A program made the position numbers and the translations under genes. 64,000 nt of DNA from NCBI RefSeq assembly GCF_001969815.1, contig NZ_MRBK01000001.1, positions 124,001-188,000 on the forward strand, given 5' to 3'. This DNA comes from Bacillus swezeyi. GTDB lineage: Bacteria; Bacillota; Bacilli; Bacillales; Bacillaceae. Positions 16,782 to 26,185 of this stretch are shown piece after piece; positions within the stretch are counted from its first letter, which is position 1; every line of letters starts with the position of its first letter. The notes beneath the pieces are model-generated. The model saw only the letters and a list, made by a program, of their open reading frames with translations, was not told the origin of the DNA and did no database searches.

Positions 16782-18275
16782 ATGAATATATCTGAATATA
16801 TGGCGTATGACGCCGTTGGCTTATCTAAGCTTATCAAAAAAAAGGAAGTGGCAGTAGACGAATTAATCGATACCGCTTTCGGCCGCCTGGAGCAAGTCAA
16901 TCCCGGGATTAATGCGGTCGTGCGGACGAGAAAAGACCGGGTCAAGAGTGAAAGCGGACAGCTTGATGTTTCACGGCAGCCGTTCGCCGGTGTGCCCATT
17001 TTGTTAAAAGATATTTCCCAAGCGATAAAAGGGGAGCCGCTGACAGCTGGTGCGAAGCTGCTCAAGTCATACACCGCAAAGCGCGATTCGAATTTTGTCG
17101 CCAGGCTGCGCGATGCAGGGTTTTTATTTCTCGGGCATACGAATACACCTGAATACGGATTGAAAAATATTTCTGAGCCTGAGCTGTACGGGCCCACGCG
17201 GAATCCGTGGAATCCCGCTTATTCGCCGGGAGGTTCGAGCGGCGGCTCGGCAGCGGCGGTGGCAGCGGGAGTTGTTCCCGTGGCGGGAGCGAGTGACGGG
17301 GGAGGCTCCATCCGGATTCCGGCTTCTTTTGCCGGCCTTTTCGGTCTGAAACCGACCCGCGGCAGAACGCCTGTAGGGCCTGGAGCCGGGCGGCAATGGC
17401 AGGGTGCGTCCATTGATTTTGTTCTTTCTCGAACTGTCAGGGACAGCGCGGCACTGCTGGACATTCTCCAAACGATCCAGCCTGAGGCCGCTTTTCATAC
17501 ACCTTTATTCCCCGGCCGTTATGTCGAGGATATGAAAAAAGGGGCAAGCCGCCCTATGAAAATCGCCTTTTCTGTACAATCTCCAGTCGGCACGCCTGTC
17601 AGTGATGAGGCAAAACGAGCCGTCTATCACACCGTTAAATGGCTTGAAGCAGAGGGGCATGATGTTGAGGAACAGACAAATGGAGTTGACGGACTCCGTT
17701 TAATGGAAAACTACTATTTGATGAACAGCGGTGAAATTTCCGCAATGGTTTTAGGTATGGAAAAAACGCTTGGAAGACCGATCACAGCGCAGGATGTTGA
17801 AATCGTCACATGGGCGCTGAATGAAGCCGGTAAAAAAGTGACGGCCGCTGAATTTACGGCAAGCCTGGCCTCGTGGGATAAAGCGGCCGCGCAAATGGCG
17901 GCATTTCATGAAACATATGATGTATATGTCACGCCTGCAACGGCATTCCCAGCTCCAAAGATCGGCGAGCTGACCCATACACAAAAAGAAACCGAAGAAC
18001 TCATGAAGGTTAGCGGAATGGAAAAGAGCGAGCAGCAGGCGCTTGTGTATGAGATGTTTTTGAAGAGCTTGACGTATACCCCATTCACACAGCTTGCTAA
18101 CTTAACCGGACAGCCGGCGATGAGCGTGCCGGTCCATATGACAAACGACGGGCTTCCGCTGGGGGTTCAGTTTACGGCGCCGAAAGGAAAAGAACATTGG
18201 CTGCTTCGAATCGCCTTCACATTAGAGCAGTCTGATTTATGGATTGGCATGAAAGGAAACCCGATGCTCGTATAA
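16782..18275 (+). CDS. Amidase-signature hydrolase
   Basis: The protein is of the amidase signature family, related to GatA and acylamidases. The catalytic triad is visible: Lys in VPILLKDIS, cis-Ser in the [14 protein letters not shown] block, and nucleophilic Ser in [16 protein letters not shown] longer frame begins at GTG 16737, but AGAGAGG eight bases before the ATG at 16782 ([14 protein letters not shown]) supports the shorter 497-aa product. No gatB or gatC is adjacent, so it is a stand-alone amidase rather than a tRNA amidotransferase subunit. The substrate is unknown. Confidence 0.88.
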   Translation: MNISEYMAYDAVGLSKLIKKKEVAVDELIDTAFGRLEQVNPGINAVVRTRKDRVKSESGQLDVSRQPFAGVPILLKDISQAIKGEPLTAGAKLLKSYTAKRDSNFVARLRDAGFLFLGHTNTPEYGLKNISEPELYGPTRNPWNPAYSPGGSSGGSAAAVAAGVVPVAGASDGGGSIRIPASFAGLFGLKPTRGRTPVGPGAGRQWQGASIDFVLSRTVRDSAALLDILQTIQPEAAFHTPLFPGRYVEDMKKGASRPMKIAFSVQSPVGTPVSDEAKRAVYHTVKWLEAEGHDVEEQTNGVDGLRLMENYYLMNSGEISAMVLGMEKTLGRPITAQDVEIVTWALNEAGKKVTAAEFTASLASWDKAAAQMAAFHETYDVYVTPATAFPAPKIGELTHTQKETEELMKVSGMEKSEQQALVYEMFLKSLTYTPFTQLANLTGQPAMSVPVHMTNDGLPLGVQFTAPKGKEHWLLRIAFTLEQSDLWIGMKGNPMLV

Positions 18276-18284
18276 ATAGCCAGT

Positions 18285-18325
18285 AAAAGAAGAACGGCAT
18301 TAAACGGGCCGTTCTTCTTTTTTTT
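18285..18325. terminator. Terminator between amidase and pepF
   Basis: An AAGAAGAACGGC / GCCGTTCTTCTT stem is followed by eight T. It ends the amidase message and overlaps the last codons of the convergent pepF gene. Confidence 0.9.
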
Positions 18326-20135
18326 CATACAGCATTTCAAGCTCATCGACCAAGGATCCGACATATTCAACAGCCTGACGGATCGATTCATCAGTCGACA
18401 TATCGACGCCGGCGTTCTTTAAGAGGTCGAGAGGTTTCATTGTTCCGCCTGCTTTCAAGACGTTCAGCCATCTGTCCACGGCCGGCTGGCCTTCACGCTT
18501 GATCATCTGTGAGACAATTGTTGAAGCCGTCAATCCTGCTGAATACGTGTAAGGATACAATCCCATGTAATAGTGAGGCTGGCGCATCCAAGTCAAGCTT
18601 GCACCTTCATCAAGCACCACTTCCCCGCCCCAGAATTCAGACAGCACTTCACTTGTTTGTTCGGACAGCACAGACGCGGTGAGGGCATGGCCCTGTTCAG
18701 CAAGCTGATAAACTTTGCGCTGATACTCCCCTTCAAGCAGGTGGGTGACGAAATTGTGATAATACGTACCCATCAGCTGATTGATGACCCAGCGCTTCAT
18801 TTTCGGATCATTGGTTTTTGAGAACAGGTGCTGGGCGAGGAGCATTTCGTTCATCGTCGAAGGCGCCTCAATGAAATATAATGACGGCCGGACGTTCATG
18901 ATCCGCTGATGGCGGTTTGCGAAATAAAAATGGCCGGCATGGCCGAGTTCATGGGCAAGTGTAAAGACATCCCTCATCGTATCTGTCCACGTCATCAGGA
19001 TATATGGATGTACACCGTACGGGCTTGAACAAAACGCACCTGTTGACTTGCCGATATTGTCAGCCAAATCGACCCACCTTTCCGTTAAGGCGGTTTGCAT
19101 CGCTTGCGCATATTCAGGGCCCATCACTTGTAAAGCCTCGACAATCATGTTTTTTGCATCTGCAAAAGTGGTTTTGGGGTTGAAGCCGTGGTCGAGCGGG
19201 GCCTGCAAATCGCAGAAACGCATCTCGTCCAGACCAAGCATGCGTTTTTTCAAGCCGGCATATCTGCGCATATGAGGAGCAAGCTCGCGTTTAATGACAT
19301 CAAGCTGGTTATGATACATATCAAGCGTAACGCTCTGCGGCTGAAGGAGCATATGGGTGACCGATTCATATCCGCGCAGGCGGGACATGGCCACTTGTTT
19401 TTTGACTTCTGTTTCATAGGCGGCGGCTATTGTATTTTTATAATTTTGCAAAGTATTGACAAAGGAATCAAAAGCTTGTCTGCGGATGTCCGTATCAGGG
19501 GAAAACATGTAACGGCCTTCATATAGAGCGAACGAATTTGCAAGCTCTTTGCCTTCGCGGTTCTGAATCGGCTCAAACTGCATATCTGCGAGTTTCGCCA
19601 TTCCGAAGATTTTGTAGGGCGCTCCGTATACTTCGCCCAAAACGGCCAACGCTTCTTCCGTTTCCGGTAAAAGTTTGTACTGCTTGCGCTCTAAAATCTC
19701 CGTCAGCATTTTTCGGAAAGGTTCCAGTTCTTTTCCATTTTTTATGTACGTTTCAATGAAAGCTTCAGGAAGGTCAAGAATCTCTGATTGAATAAATGAA
19801 AGGCCTGCATTGATTTTCGCCTGCAGCGCGGCCATTTTTGAAGCATTGGCTTGGTTGATGGGATTCGTCAAATCTTCTGATTTTTTGAGGTGAGTATAGG
19901 CGGCGGCCTGGTTCAAACGCTGCATGATCTTCTCTTGCATCGTTAAACACTCAAGCAGGACGTTCGCTCCTTCATGAAGTCTGCCTTTAAAGGCGGCGAT
20001 TTCTGACAGCTCGCGCTCAATTTTAAGCAGCTCGTCTTTCCAAGCGTCATCTGAGGGAAACAAATCAGTCAGCTTCCAGGTCAGTTCTTCAGGCACTTCT
20101 GAACGGTTCAATCTCTTTTCAGCCATTTTTTCCAA
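18300..20135 (-). CDS. pepF: Oligoendopeptidase F (M3 family)
   Basis: The 611-aa cytoplasmic zinc endopeptidase cleaves peptides of about 7-17 residues. The M3 zinc motif HELGH is in LAHELGHAGHFYF near residue 393, with the downstream glutamate in the FIEAPSTMNEMLLAQ segment. The length is normal for the family. The start is TTG at 20135, seven bases after GGAGG; the ATG nine bases later is too far away. The Bacillus housekeeping copy (yjbG) normally lies elsewhere, so this may be a second PepF, but that needs the whole genome. Confidence 0.92.
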   Translation of the reverse strand: MEKMAEKRLNRSEVPEELTWKLTDLFPSDDAWKDELLKIERELSEIAAFKGRLHEGANVLLECLTMQEKIMQRLNQAAAYTHLKKSEDLTNPINQANASKMAALQAKINAGLSFIQSEILDLPEAFIETYIKNGKELEPFRKMLTEILERKQYKLLPETEEALAVLGEVYGAPYKIFGMAKLADMQFEPIQNREGKELANSFALYEGRYMFSPDTDIRRQAFDSFVNTLQNYKNTIAAAYETEVKKQVAMSRLRGYESVTHMLLQPQSVTLDMYHNQLDVIKRELAPHMRRYAGLKKRMLGLDEMRFCDLQAPLDHGFNPKTTFADAKNMIVEALQVMGPEYAQAMQTALTERWVDLADNIGKSTGAFCSSPYGVHPYILMTWTDTMRDVFTLAHELGHAGHFYFANRHQRIMNVRPSLYFIEAPSTMNEMLLAQHLFSKTNDPKMKRWVINQLMGTYYHNFVTHLLEGEYQRKVYQLAEQGHALTASVLSEQTSEVLSEFWGGEVVLDEGASLTWMRQPHYYMGLYPYTYSAGLTASTIVSQMIKREGQPAVDRWLNVLKAGGTMKPLDLLKNAGVDMSTDESIRQAVEYVGSLVDELEMLYEKKEERPV

Positions 20136-20212
20136 TGTATATCCTCCAATTCAAAATATTTCGTGTTTCTAATTAATTATATAGAAGTTCGAGGGGGAAT
20201 GAAATAAATAAA

Positions 20213-20450
20213 AAACGACGATTTCTAACGAAACCGTCGTTTCAGCGTGTCGACAAACCCTCGCATTCGTTGTCAGGCCTGCGCGTCGGTGCTCACGAAT
20301 TGCAACATTCGCTCCGCTCCGATGCTCGTCCTTCCTAGACTGCAAGGGTTTTCAATCACGCTGAAAGGATGACAAAATCCTAAAACTTTAAACCGTTTCA
20401 GGATTTTGTTAACAATCGGAAACGACGATTTCTAACGAAACCGTCGTTTA
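20213..20450. repeat. 30-bp hairpin repeat in two identical copies
   Basis: The same 30 bases occur at 20213-20242 and 20421-20450. Each copy is an imperfect palindrome, AAACGACG...CGTCGTTT with inner TTTC/GAAA pairing. The right copy is followed by an AT-rich tail and lies just past the YmgE-like stop, where it can terminate that gene. Between the copies lie the 39-bp interspersed block and an ACAAAATCCT / AGGATTTTGT inverted repeat. Confidence 0.75.
20243..20351. repeat. Interspersed repeat element, copy 1
   Basis: The first 39 bases (20243-20281, starting CAGCGTGTCGACAAACC) recur inverted at 49369-49407 with one mismatch. After a short indel the match resumes with GTCGGTGCTCACG. The right end CTTCCTAGACTGCAA also has a counterpart near the far end of the second copy. 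The block is framed by CAGCGTG and, about 120 bases on, CACGCTG. No open frame is present, so it is likely a non-coding, species-group-specific repeat. Confidence 0.65.
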
Positions 20451-20454
20451 TTTA

Positions 20455-20721
20455 TTAGGTTCTGTTGTTCCGTCCGCCCATGCTTCTCATCACAAGGCTG
20501 ACGATAAAGATGAGTATGATCGCGCCGATCAGGGCGGGAATGATGTTGAAGCCGCCAATCGTCGGCCCCCAGCGTCCTAATATCGTTGACCCCAGCCATG
20601 AACCGATAAACCCGGCAATAATGTTTCCGATAATCCCTCCTGGCACATCCCGTCTAATAATAAGGCCGGCAAGCCAGCCCAAAATACCTCCGATAATTAA
20701 TGACCAAATAAATCCAAACAC
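20455..20721 (-). CDS. GlsB/YeaQ/YmgE-family membrane protein
   Basis: The 88-aa protein is three hydrophobic helices with glycine-rich packing (GGILGWLAGLI, GNIIAGFIGSWLG, IGAIILIFIVSLV), the transglycosylase-associated (PF04226) family seen in general stress responses. The start is GTG at 20721, nine bases after AAGGAGG; an ATG between them is out of frame. It is monocistronic. The molecular function of this family is unknown. Confidence 0.9.
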   Translation of the reverse strand: MFGFIWSLIIGGILGWLAGLIIRRDVPGGIIGNIIAGFIGSWLGSTILGRWGPTIGGFNIIPALIGAIILIFIVSLVMRSMGGRNNRT

Positions 20722-20884
20722 GGATTCATACCTCCTTGATTCTTTCCGTCTTAAGGTTAGTTTTTGAAATTGATGAAGAATTATACACCTTTTTTCTACA
20801 TGAAACCATTCGGATTATCAAACGTATGACATACAAACATCATGAAACGGCATACAACTTTTAAAAACCAGAGAGGAGCTTGAC

Positions 20885-22600
20885 ATGAGACAACCTTTGG
20901 AAGAGTTAAAAGGTTTTTGCGAGTTTGCTGAAAAAGAAATGAAACGGTGGAAAGTTCCCGGCGCTGCTGTTGCGGTCATAAAGGAAGATGAGGTCGTGAT
21001 GGCGGAAGGTTTCGGATATAAGGACAAAGAACGGAAATTAAAAGTGAATCCGAACACGATGTTCGCGATCGGTTCAGCGACTAAAGCCTTTACAACCGCA
21101 TCGATGGCGCTTTTGGCTGATGAAGGAAAAATGGAATGGGATCAGCCGGTCAGGGAATACCTGCCGGAGTTTGACATGCATGATTCTGTGGCGGCTGAAC
21201 GGCTGACCCCCAGAGATTTGGCATGCCACCGTTCCGGCCTTCCCCGGCACGATATGATGTGGTACAATTCCCCTTTTTCAAGAGAGGAGCTTCTGAGGCG
21301 GATTCGATATCTGGAGCCGAATCAGGATTTTCGGTCCGTGTGGCAGTATCAGAATCTCATGTATACGACAGCCGGCTACCTAGTGGGAAGCGTTGTCGGA
21401 ACGACGTGGGAAGATTTTGTGCGCGAGCGGCTGTTTAACCCTTTAAATATGAAATCAAGTAATTTTTCAGTTGAAGACATGCAAAAGCATCCTGACCATT
21501 CCCTCCCATATCAGGAAAAAGGCGAATCGGCTGAACAAATCCCTTTCCGCAATATTGATATGATCGGACCGGCGGGTTCGATCAATTCGAATGTGCTGGA
21601 TATGGCCAATTGGGTGAGATTTCAGCTTGGCAGCGGCAAGTTCAGCGGAATATTATCGGCTGCAAGTCTGAATGAAATGCATACCCCTTGCATTCCATGC
21701 GACTCGCTTTTTAAAGCGAAGGAGCTTCCGGTTTGCAGCTACGGACTTGGCTGGTTTATTGAACCTTACCGGGGATATCACATGATTCATCACGGAGGAA
21801 ATATTGACGGTTTTTCATCACTTGTAGCTTTCATGCCTTATGAAAAAATCGGCATCGTCATTTTGACCAATATGAACGGCAGCCTGCTTCCGAATGTGCT
21901 GGCATACAATATATTTGACCGTATGCTCGGTCTCGAGGAAATCGACTGGAGCGGCCGGCTGAAAGGTGAAACGGAAAAAATCAAAAAAACTGTCTTTGGA
22001 CAGGACCGCACTGCAGATTTAAGCAGGATCGAAGGAACGGAGCCATCCCATGGTCTTGAGGATTATACGGGGATATACGAGCACCCGGGCTACGGTGAAA
22101 TGAAAATAGAGCTGGCGGACGGAACATTGCAAGCGCTGTTCAATTCGTTTGTGATGCCTTTGACTCATTATCATTATGATACGTTCGAGATGGAGCTGAA
22201 GCTTACCGAGACGAAAATGCTGGCGTCATTTACCGCAGATGTAAACGGACATATCAGCAGGTTATCTGTTCCGTTTGAAATGGCGCCGGGCGCGAAAGGA
22301 ATCGAGTTTGTCAAAAAGCCTGATGAGCGATTGCACGATCCTGAATTTCTCGCATCGCTTACAGGGAAATATGTGCTGGAAGACGGAACAGAGGTTGCCG
22401 TTTCCCTCAGAGGAGAGCGGACGCTGTCGGTTGCGTTGCCTGGACAGCCTGTTTACGAGCTATTACCTTACCGTGAGATGACGTTCCAATTGAAAAATCT
22501 TCCTGGATACAGCATTCGGTTTGAGACGGATGATTCCGGACAGGTGAAAGGCCTTCGGTTTATCCAGCCGAACGGGGAGTTTCCTGCTGTCCGGAAATAA
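20885..22600 (+). CDS. Serine hydrolase, class C beta-lactamase fold
   Basis: The 571-aa protein has the S-x-x-K motif SATK (about 58-61), the Tyr-x-Asn motif YQN near residue 157, and HHGG near 300 as the KTG equivalent. The catalytic domain covers about 1-360, followed by a DUF3471-like beta domain (about 385-570). There is no signal peptide, so it is cytoplasmic. Relatives include esterases, D-aminopeptidases and PbpE-like proteins. A GAGAGGAG site precedes the ATG. It is probably an esterase or peptidase rather than a resistance enzyme. Confidence 0.87.
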   Translation: MRQPLEELKGFCEFAEKEMKRWKVPGAAVAVIKEDEVVMAEGFGYKDKERKLKVNPNTMFAIGSATKAFTTASMALLADEGKMEWDQPVREYLPEFDMHDSVAAERLTPRDLACHRSGLPRHDMMWYNSPFSREELLRRIRYLEPNQDFRSVWQYQNLMYTTAGYLVGSVVGTTWEDFVRERLFNPLNMKSSNFSVEDMQKHPDHSLPYQEKGESAEQIPFRNIDMIGPAGSINSNVLDMANWVRFQLGSGKFSGILSAASLNEMHTPCIPCDSLFKAKELPVCSYGLGWFIEPYRGYHMIHHGGNIDGFSSLVAFMPYEKIGIVILTNMNGSLLPNVLAYNIFDRMLGLEEIDWSGRLKGETEKIKKTVFGQDRTADLSRIEGTEPSHGLEDYTGIYEHPGYGEMKIELADGTLQALFNSFVMPLTHYHYDTFEMELKLTETKMLASFTADVNGHISRLSVPFEMAPGAKGIEFVKKPDERLHDPEFLASLTGKYVLEDGTEVAVSLRGERTLSVALPGQPVYELLPYREMTFQLKNLPGYSIRFETDDSGQVKGLRFIQPNGEFPAVRK

Positions 22601-22671
22601 CCGCTCAGGGGACATCAATGCTTTATTTCCCGAGAAATATACAAGGTTGTCGAACAGACTCAATTCTGCTG

Positions 22672-23994
22672 CTATTCAGCGCTGGCTTCCAAAAGCAGAT
22701 CTGCGAGATGGACGGCTCTGACTCGGTCTGACAGTCCTGCCCGTTCGATGCCGAGCTGCATTTGCAGCAGACAGCCGGGATTTGCTGTGACGATCGTTTC
22801 CGCCTGAACCGACTTTGCTGCTTCCATCTTAGAATCGAGGATTTTCATCGACATTTTTGCTTCGACAATATTATAAATTCCTGCTGAGCCGCAGCAGCTG
22901 TCCGCATTTTTCATTTCCTTAAACTCAATTCCTTTAATGCTCTGGAGAAGCCTGCGGGGCTCGGCAGACGTTTTCATCACATTGCGCAGATGGCAGGAAT
23001 CTTGATAGGTCACAGTCTGATCCGGCAGTTCAAGGGGTTTTTGCTCAAAATCCAGCTCCAAGAGGATTGAGGAAAAATCCCTCAATTTTTCTGTGAAAGC
23101 CTTTGCCCGTTCGCACCAGTCTGGATCATCTTTCAGAAGGTGATCATATTCATTTAAAAATGCTCCGCATCCTCCTGCATTTGTCACGATGTAATCAGCA
23201 TCTGATTTTTCGAATGCTTGAATGTTCCGTTTTGCCAATTGAACGGCCAGATTTTTCTCTCCGCTGTGTCCGTGCAGGGCGCCGCAGCAGGCCTGGAGCC
23301 CGGGGATGACGACCTCGCATCCCGCCATTTGCAGCAGTTTTATGGTCGCCATGTTTGTATCTAAAAACAAGGTATCCATGAGACAGCCTGAGAAAAAAGC
23401 GGCGCGCTTTTTGTGTTCGCCGACCGGCGGCAGGCGGTCCGGCCGTTTTTTCAGTTGTTTTAGATTCGGGACTTTGGGCAAAATGCTTTCCATTTTTGCA
23501 AGATGCTCCGGCAATATCCGCAGCATCCCGGATTTGCGGATGATGGTTTGCATGCCGGAACGCTGATAAAGGCCAAGCATTCCGGTCAATGCCCGAATTC
23601 TGTTTTGGTGAGGGAAAAGCCCTTTAAATACAGCACTGCGAAGAACTCTTGCGGGAAATGAGTGTTTTTTATGCTGCTGAACAATGTCTCTTGCCTCCTC
23701 CAATAAACGCCCGTACTGAACGCCTGACGGACATACGGGTTCACAGGCGCGGCAGCCGAGGCAAAGGTCAAGCGAGCGTTCGACATCTTCATCAGGCTCA
23801 ATCACCCCGTCAACGACCGCTTTCATTAAAGCGATGCGTCCCCGCGGGGAATGGCTCTCCTGATAGCCGGATTCTATGTAGGTCGGGCAGGATGGAAGGC
23901 AGAATCCGCAGCGCATGCAATTGAGCAGTTCTTCTTCATCCATCCGTTCTTTAAATTGCTGCTGTATCGCCATTTTTTCTTCGGCTGTCGTCAT
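22672..23994 (-). CDS. glcF: Glycolate oxidase iron-sulfur subunit
   Basis: The 440-aa protein has two ferredoxin-like 4Fe-4S motifs, CMRCGFCLPSCP (about 22-33) and CLGCRACEPVCP (about 73-84), then two CCG domains with CCGALHG and CCGSAGIY. It pairs with the FAD subunit encoded just upstream, with which it overlaps by 4 bases. The pair corresponds to B. subtilis YsfD/YsfC and oxidises glycolate or D-lactate, passing electrons to the respiratory chain. Confidence 0.93.
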   Translation of the reverse strand: MTTAEEKMAIQQQFKERMDEEELLNCMRCGFCLPSCPTYIESGYQESHSPRGRIALMKAVVDGVIEPDEDVERSLDLCLGCRACEPVCPSGVQYGRLLEEARDIVQQHKKHSFPARVLRSAVFKGLFPHQNRIRALTGMLGLYQRSGMQTIIRKSGMLRILPEHLAKMESILPKVPNLKQLKKRPDRLPPVGEHKKRAAFFSGCLMDTLFLDTNMATIKLLQMAGCEVVIPGLQACCGALHGHSGEKNLAVQLAKRNIQAFEKSDADYIVTNAGGCGAFLNEYDHLLKDDPDWCERAKAFTEKLRDFSSILLELDFEQKPLELPDQTVTYQDSCHLRNVMKTSAEPRRLLQSIKGIEFKEMKNADSCCGSAGIYNIVEAKMSMKILDSKMEAAKSVQAETIVTANPGCLLQMQLGIERAGLSDRVRAVHLADLLLEASAE

Positions 23995-25403
23995 CTTGCC
24001 ACCACCACTCGTTTGCGGGATTCTTTCGCAAATATCTTCCCGGGATTTAGAATGTTGTTTGGATCAAATGCTTGCTTTACGGCTTTCATCGCGGCCACTC
24101 CCGCTTCCCCGATTTTAAGTTCCAGATAAGGGGCTTTCATTTCGCCGACCCCATGTTCCCCGGTGATTGTGCCTCCGAGTTCAACGGCCTTTTTGAAGAT
24201 ATCCTCAAAAGCCTGTTCGACCCGTTCCATTTCTTCGCTGTTCCGAACGTCTGTCGTGCATGTCGGGTGAAGATTCCCATCACCGGCATGGCCGAATGTA
24301 CAAATGGTGATTTGATGCTTTTCAGCAATGCTGTTTATCGCTTTAACCATTTCGGCAATTTCTGAACGGGGGACTGTGGCATCTTCCAAAATTGTTGTCG
24401 GCTTCAAGCGCGCTAAAGCGGAAAGTGCAGCTCGCCGCGCATTGCGAAGGTTTTCAGCTTCAGCTTCCGTCTGTGCTGTCTGCACAGATACGGCATTTCC
24501 TTTTTTGCAGATCTCTTCAATGATGCCGATGTCTCGTTCGACCGTTTCAGGCGAACCATCCTGCTCAATCAAGAGAACTGCTTTGGCATGGACCGGAAGG
24601 CCGATTTTTGCAAAATCCTCAATGACTTGCAATGTCGGCTGATCGAGAAATTCAAGTGTTGTCGGAATAATTTTATGAGCGATGATGTTGGATACGGATT
24701 TGGCTGCAGAGTCGATATCTTGATAGAGGGCGAGGACGGTTTTCTTTGTTTCAGGAGCCGGGATTAATTTTAATGTCGCTTCAGTGATGATGCCCAGCGT
24801 CCCCTCAGAGCCGACAAACAGACGTGTCAGGTCATAGCCGGCGACATCTTTGGCGAGCTTGCCTCCGGTGCGGATGATGTCTCCGTTTGCCAGAACGATT
24901 TCTAAAGCCATCACATAATCGCGGGTCACCCCGTACTTCAGGCCGCGCAGACCGCCTGAGTTCTCATTGATATTTCCGCCGATTGTTGAAATTTTCATTG
25001 AACTTGGATCAGGCGGGTAAAACAGCCCTTTTTCTTCTGCTGCTTGAATCAAGTCAAGAGTGATGACGCCGGGCTGAACGGTCATGGTCAAATTTTCTTC
25101 GTCGATTTCCAAAATCTGATTCATATGTTTAAACAGCAGGACGATTCCGCCTTCTGTCGGACATGTGCCTGCGCAGAGATTTGTACCCGAACCTCGCGGC
25201 ACAATCGGGATGTGATGAGCATTGCAGATTTTCAGTATGTTTGATATTTCTTCTTTGCTGCGCGGCGCGATGACGGCATCAGGCATTGACTGGAACTGTG
25301 GTGTGGCATCATAAGAATAGACGAGCCGCCCGGCGTTTGAATCATCATAATTTGTCCGCCCGACGATAGCAATCAGCTTGGATTTGATTTGGGGGGAAAT
25401 CAT
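23991..25403 (-). CDS. glcD: Glycolate oxidase FAD subunit
   Basis: The 470-aa flavoprotein has a PCMH-type FAD domain (PRGSGTNLCAG near 70-80, KYGVTRDYV, LFVGSEGTLGIITE) and a C-terminal FAD-oxidase domain with the metal/substrate motif FGHAGDGNLHP and TGEHGVGEMKAPYL. It corresponds to B. subtilis YsfC and forms a complex with GlcF. It is the first gene of a two-gene operon, with no ysfB-type regulator beside it. Confidence 0.93.
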   Translation of the reverse strand: MISPQIKSKLIAIVGRTNYDDSNAGRLVYSYDATPQFQSMPDAVIAPRSKEEISNILKICNAHHIPIVPRGSGTNLCAGTCPTEGGIVLLFKHMNQILEIDEENLTMTVQPGVITLDLIQAAEEKGLFYPPDPSSMKISTIGGNINENSGGLRGLKYGVTRDYVMALEIVLANGDIIRTGGKLAKDVAGYDLTRLFVGSEGTLGIITEATLKLIPAPETKKTVLALYQDIDSAAKSVSNIIAHKIIPTTLEFLDQPTLQVIEDFAKIGLPVHAKAVLLIEQDGSPETVERDIGIIEEICKKGNAVSVQTAQTEAEAENLRNARRAALSALARLKPTTILEDATVPRSEIAEMVKAINSIAEKHQITICTFGHAGDGNLHPTCTTDVRNSEEMERVEQAFEDIFKKAVELGGTITGEHGVGEMKAPYLELKIGEAGVAAMKAVKQAFDPNNILNPGKIFAKESRKRVVVAR

Positions 25404-25480
25404 TTTTGATCACATCCTTTACCAATCATTATACAAAATAAAACGTTTTCAAAAAATCATTCTTTTAACCTTATAAACTA

Positions 25481-25515
25481 AAAACAACCCGCTTTCAAAA
25501 GAAATGGGTTGTTTT
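25481..25515. terminator. Terminator between glcDF promoter region and PTS operon
   Basis: AAAACAACCC / GGGTTGTTTT arms with a 15-base loop lie just past the PTS IIB stop. On the minus strand the T-rich arm serves as the tail of the PTS operon terminator. Confidence 0.75.
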
Positions 25516-25533
25516 CAGTGTGAAGAGAAGGCA

Positions 25534-25836
25534 TTATTGTGTCAGCTCGATCGCTTGGTCCAGAACTTTTGCTCCGTTCATCATTCCATATGCCATTTGG
25601 TCAATGATATCGACCGGTGTCTGGTATTGTTCCGCTCGTTCTGCAATTTGTTTTTTTAAATAGCGGACTTGCGGTCCGATCAATATGACATCAATTTCAT
25701 CCATATGGCTTTGTAAATCCGCTTCAGCATAAGCGTTGATTTCTGCGACTATTTCACGGCTTTCCGCTTCTTCTCTCATTTTTTTCACCAGCATGCTGGT
25801 CGACATTCCGGCAGAACATACAAGTGCTATCTTCAT
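25534..25836 (-). CDS. PTS lactose/chitobiose-type IIB subunit
   Basis: The 100-aa phosphocarrier begins MKIALVCSAGMSTSMLV, with Cys7 as the phosphorylated residue of the lactose-cellobiose-chitobiose IIB family. It overlaps the IIA gene by 4 bases (ATGA). It takes phosphate from IIA and gives it to the sugar during transport through IIC. The surrounding chitinase, ChbG and GH4 genes point to N,N'-diacetylchitobiose rather than cellobiose as substrate, by context. Confidence 0.92.
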   Translation of the reverse strand: MKIALVCSAGMSTSMLVKKMREEAESREIVAEINAYAEADLQSHMDEIDVILIGPQVRYLKKQIAERAEQYQTPVDIIDQMAYGMMNGAKVLDQAIELTQ

Positions 25837-26165
25837 TTTTGGTTTTCTCTCCTCAGCTCTTGATATAAATGAATCATTTCTTTCGCTACATCTTTTAAAG
25901 TCATTGACGTCATCAAATGGTCTTGTGCATGGATTAACAATAGATTGGGTGAAAGGCCTTCGCCTTGTGCTTCTTTTTGCAATAAGCGGGTTTGCGCCTG
26001 ATGCGCTTGAAGCAGTTCCGCTTCTGCTTCTTGGATCTTTTGATTCCCTGAATCGTACTCGTTATTTTTCACATACTGTAATGCTTCCATTGCAGATGAA
26101 CGCGCATTTCCAGCATGCAAGATGATTTCAAATGAGACCTGTTCTAAATGTAGTGTATCCGCCAT
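25833..26165 (-). CDS. PTS lactose/chitobiose-type IIA subunit
   Basis: The 110-aa all-helical protein of the PTS LacF/ChbA family forms trimers. The phosphorylated histidine lies in LLIHAQDHLMTSMTL, the family signature. The frame is open to GTG 26174, but GGGG lies 8 bases before the ATG at 26165 (MADTLHLEQVSFEI), which is chosen. It is encoded between IIC and IIB in the same operon. Confidence 0.92.
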   Translation of the reverse strand: MADTLHLEQVSFEIILHAGNARSSAMEALQYVKNNEYDSGNQKIQEAEAELLQAHQAQTRLLQKEAQGEGLSPNLLLIHAQDHLMTSMTLKDVAKEMIHLYQELRRENQK

Positions 26166-26185
26166 GAAATTCACCCCTTGTTTAG

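Noticed and set aside
16782-18275. tRNA amidotransferase subunit GatA
   Set aside because: No gatB or gatC beside it and the sequence outside the signature is that of stand-alone amidases.
20213-20450. Possible CRISPR array or IS element
   Set aside because: Only two copies of the 30-mer, 178 bases between them, no spacer-like regularity and no transposase frame.
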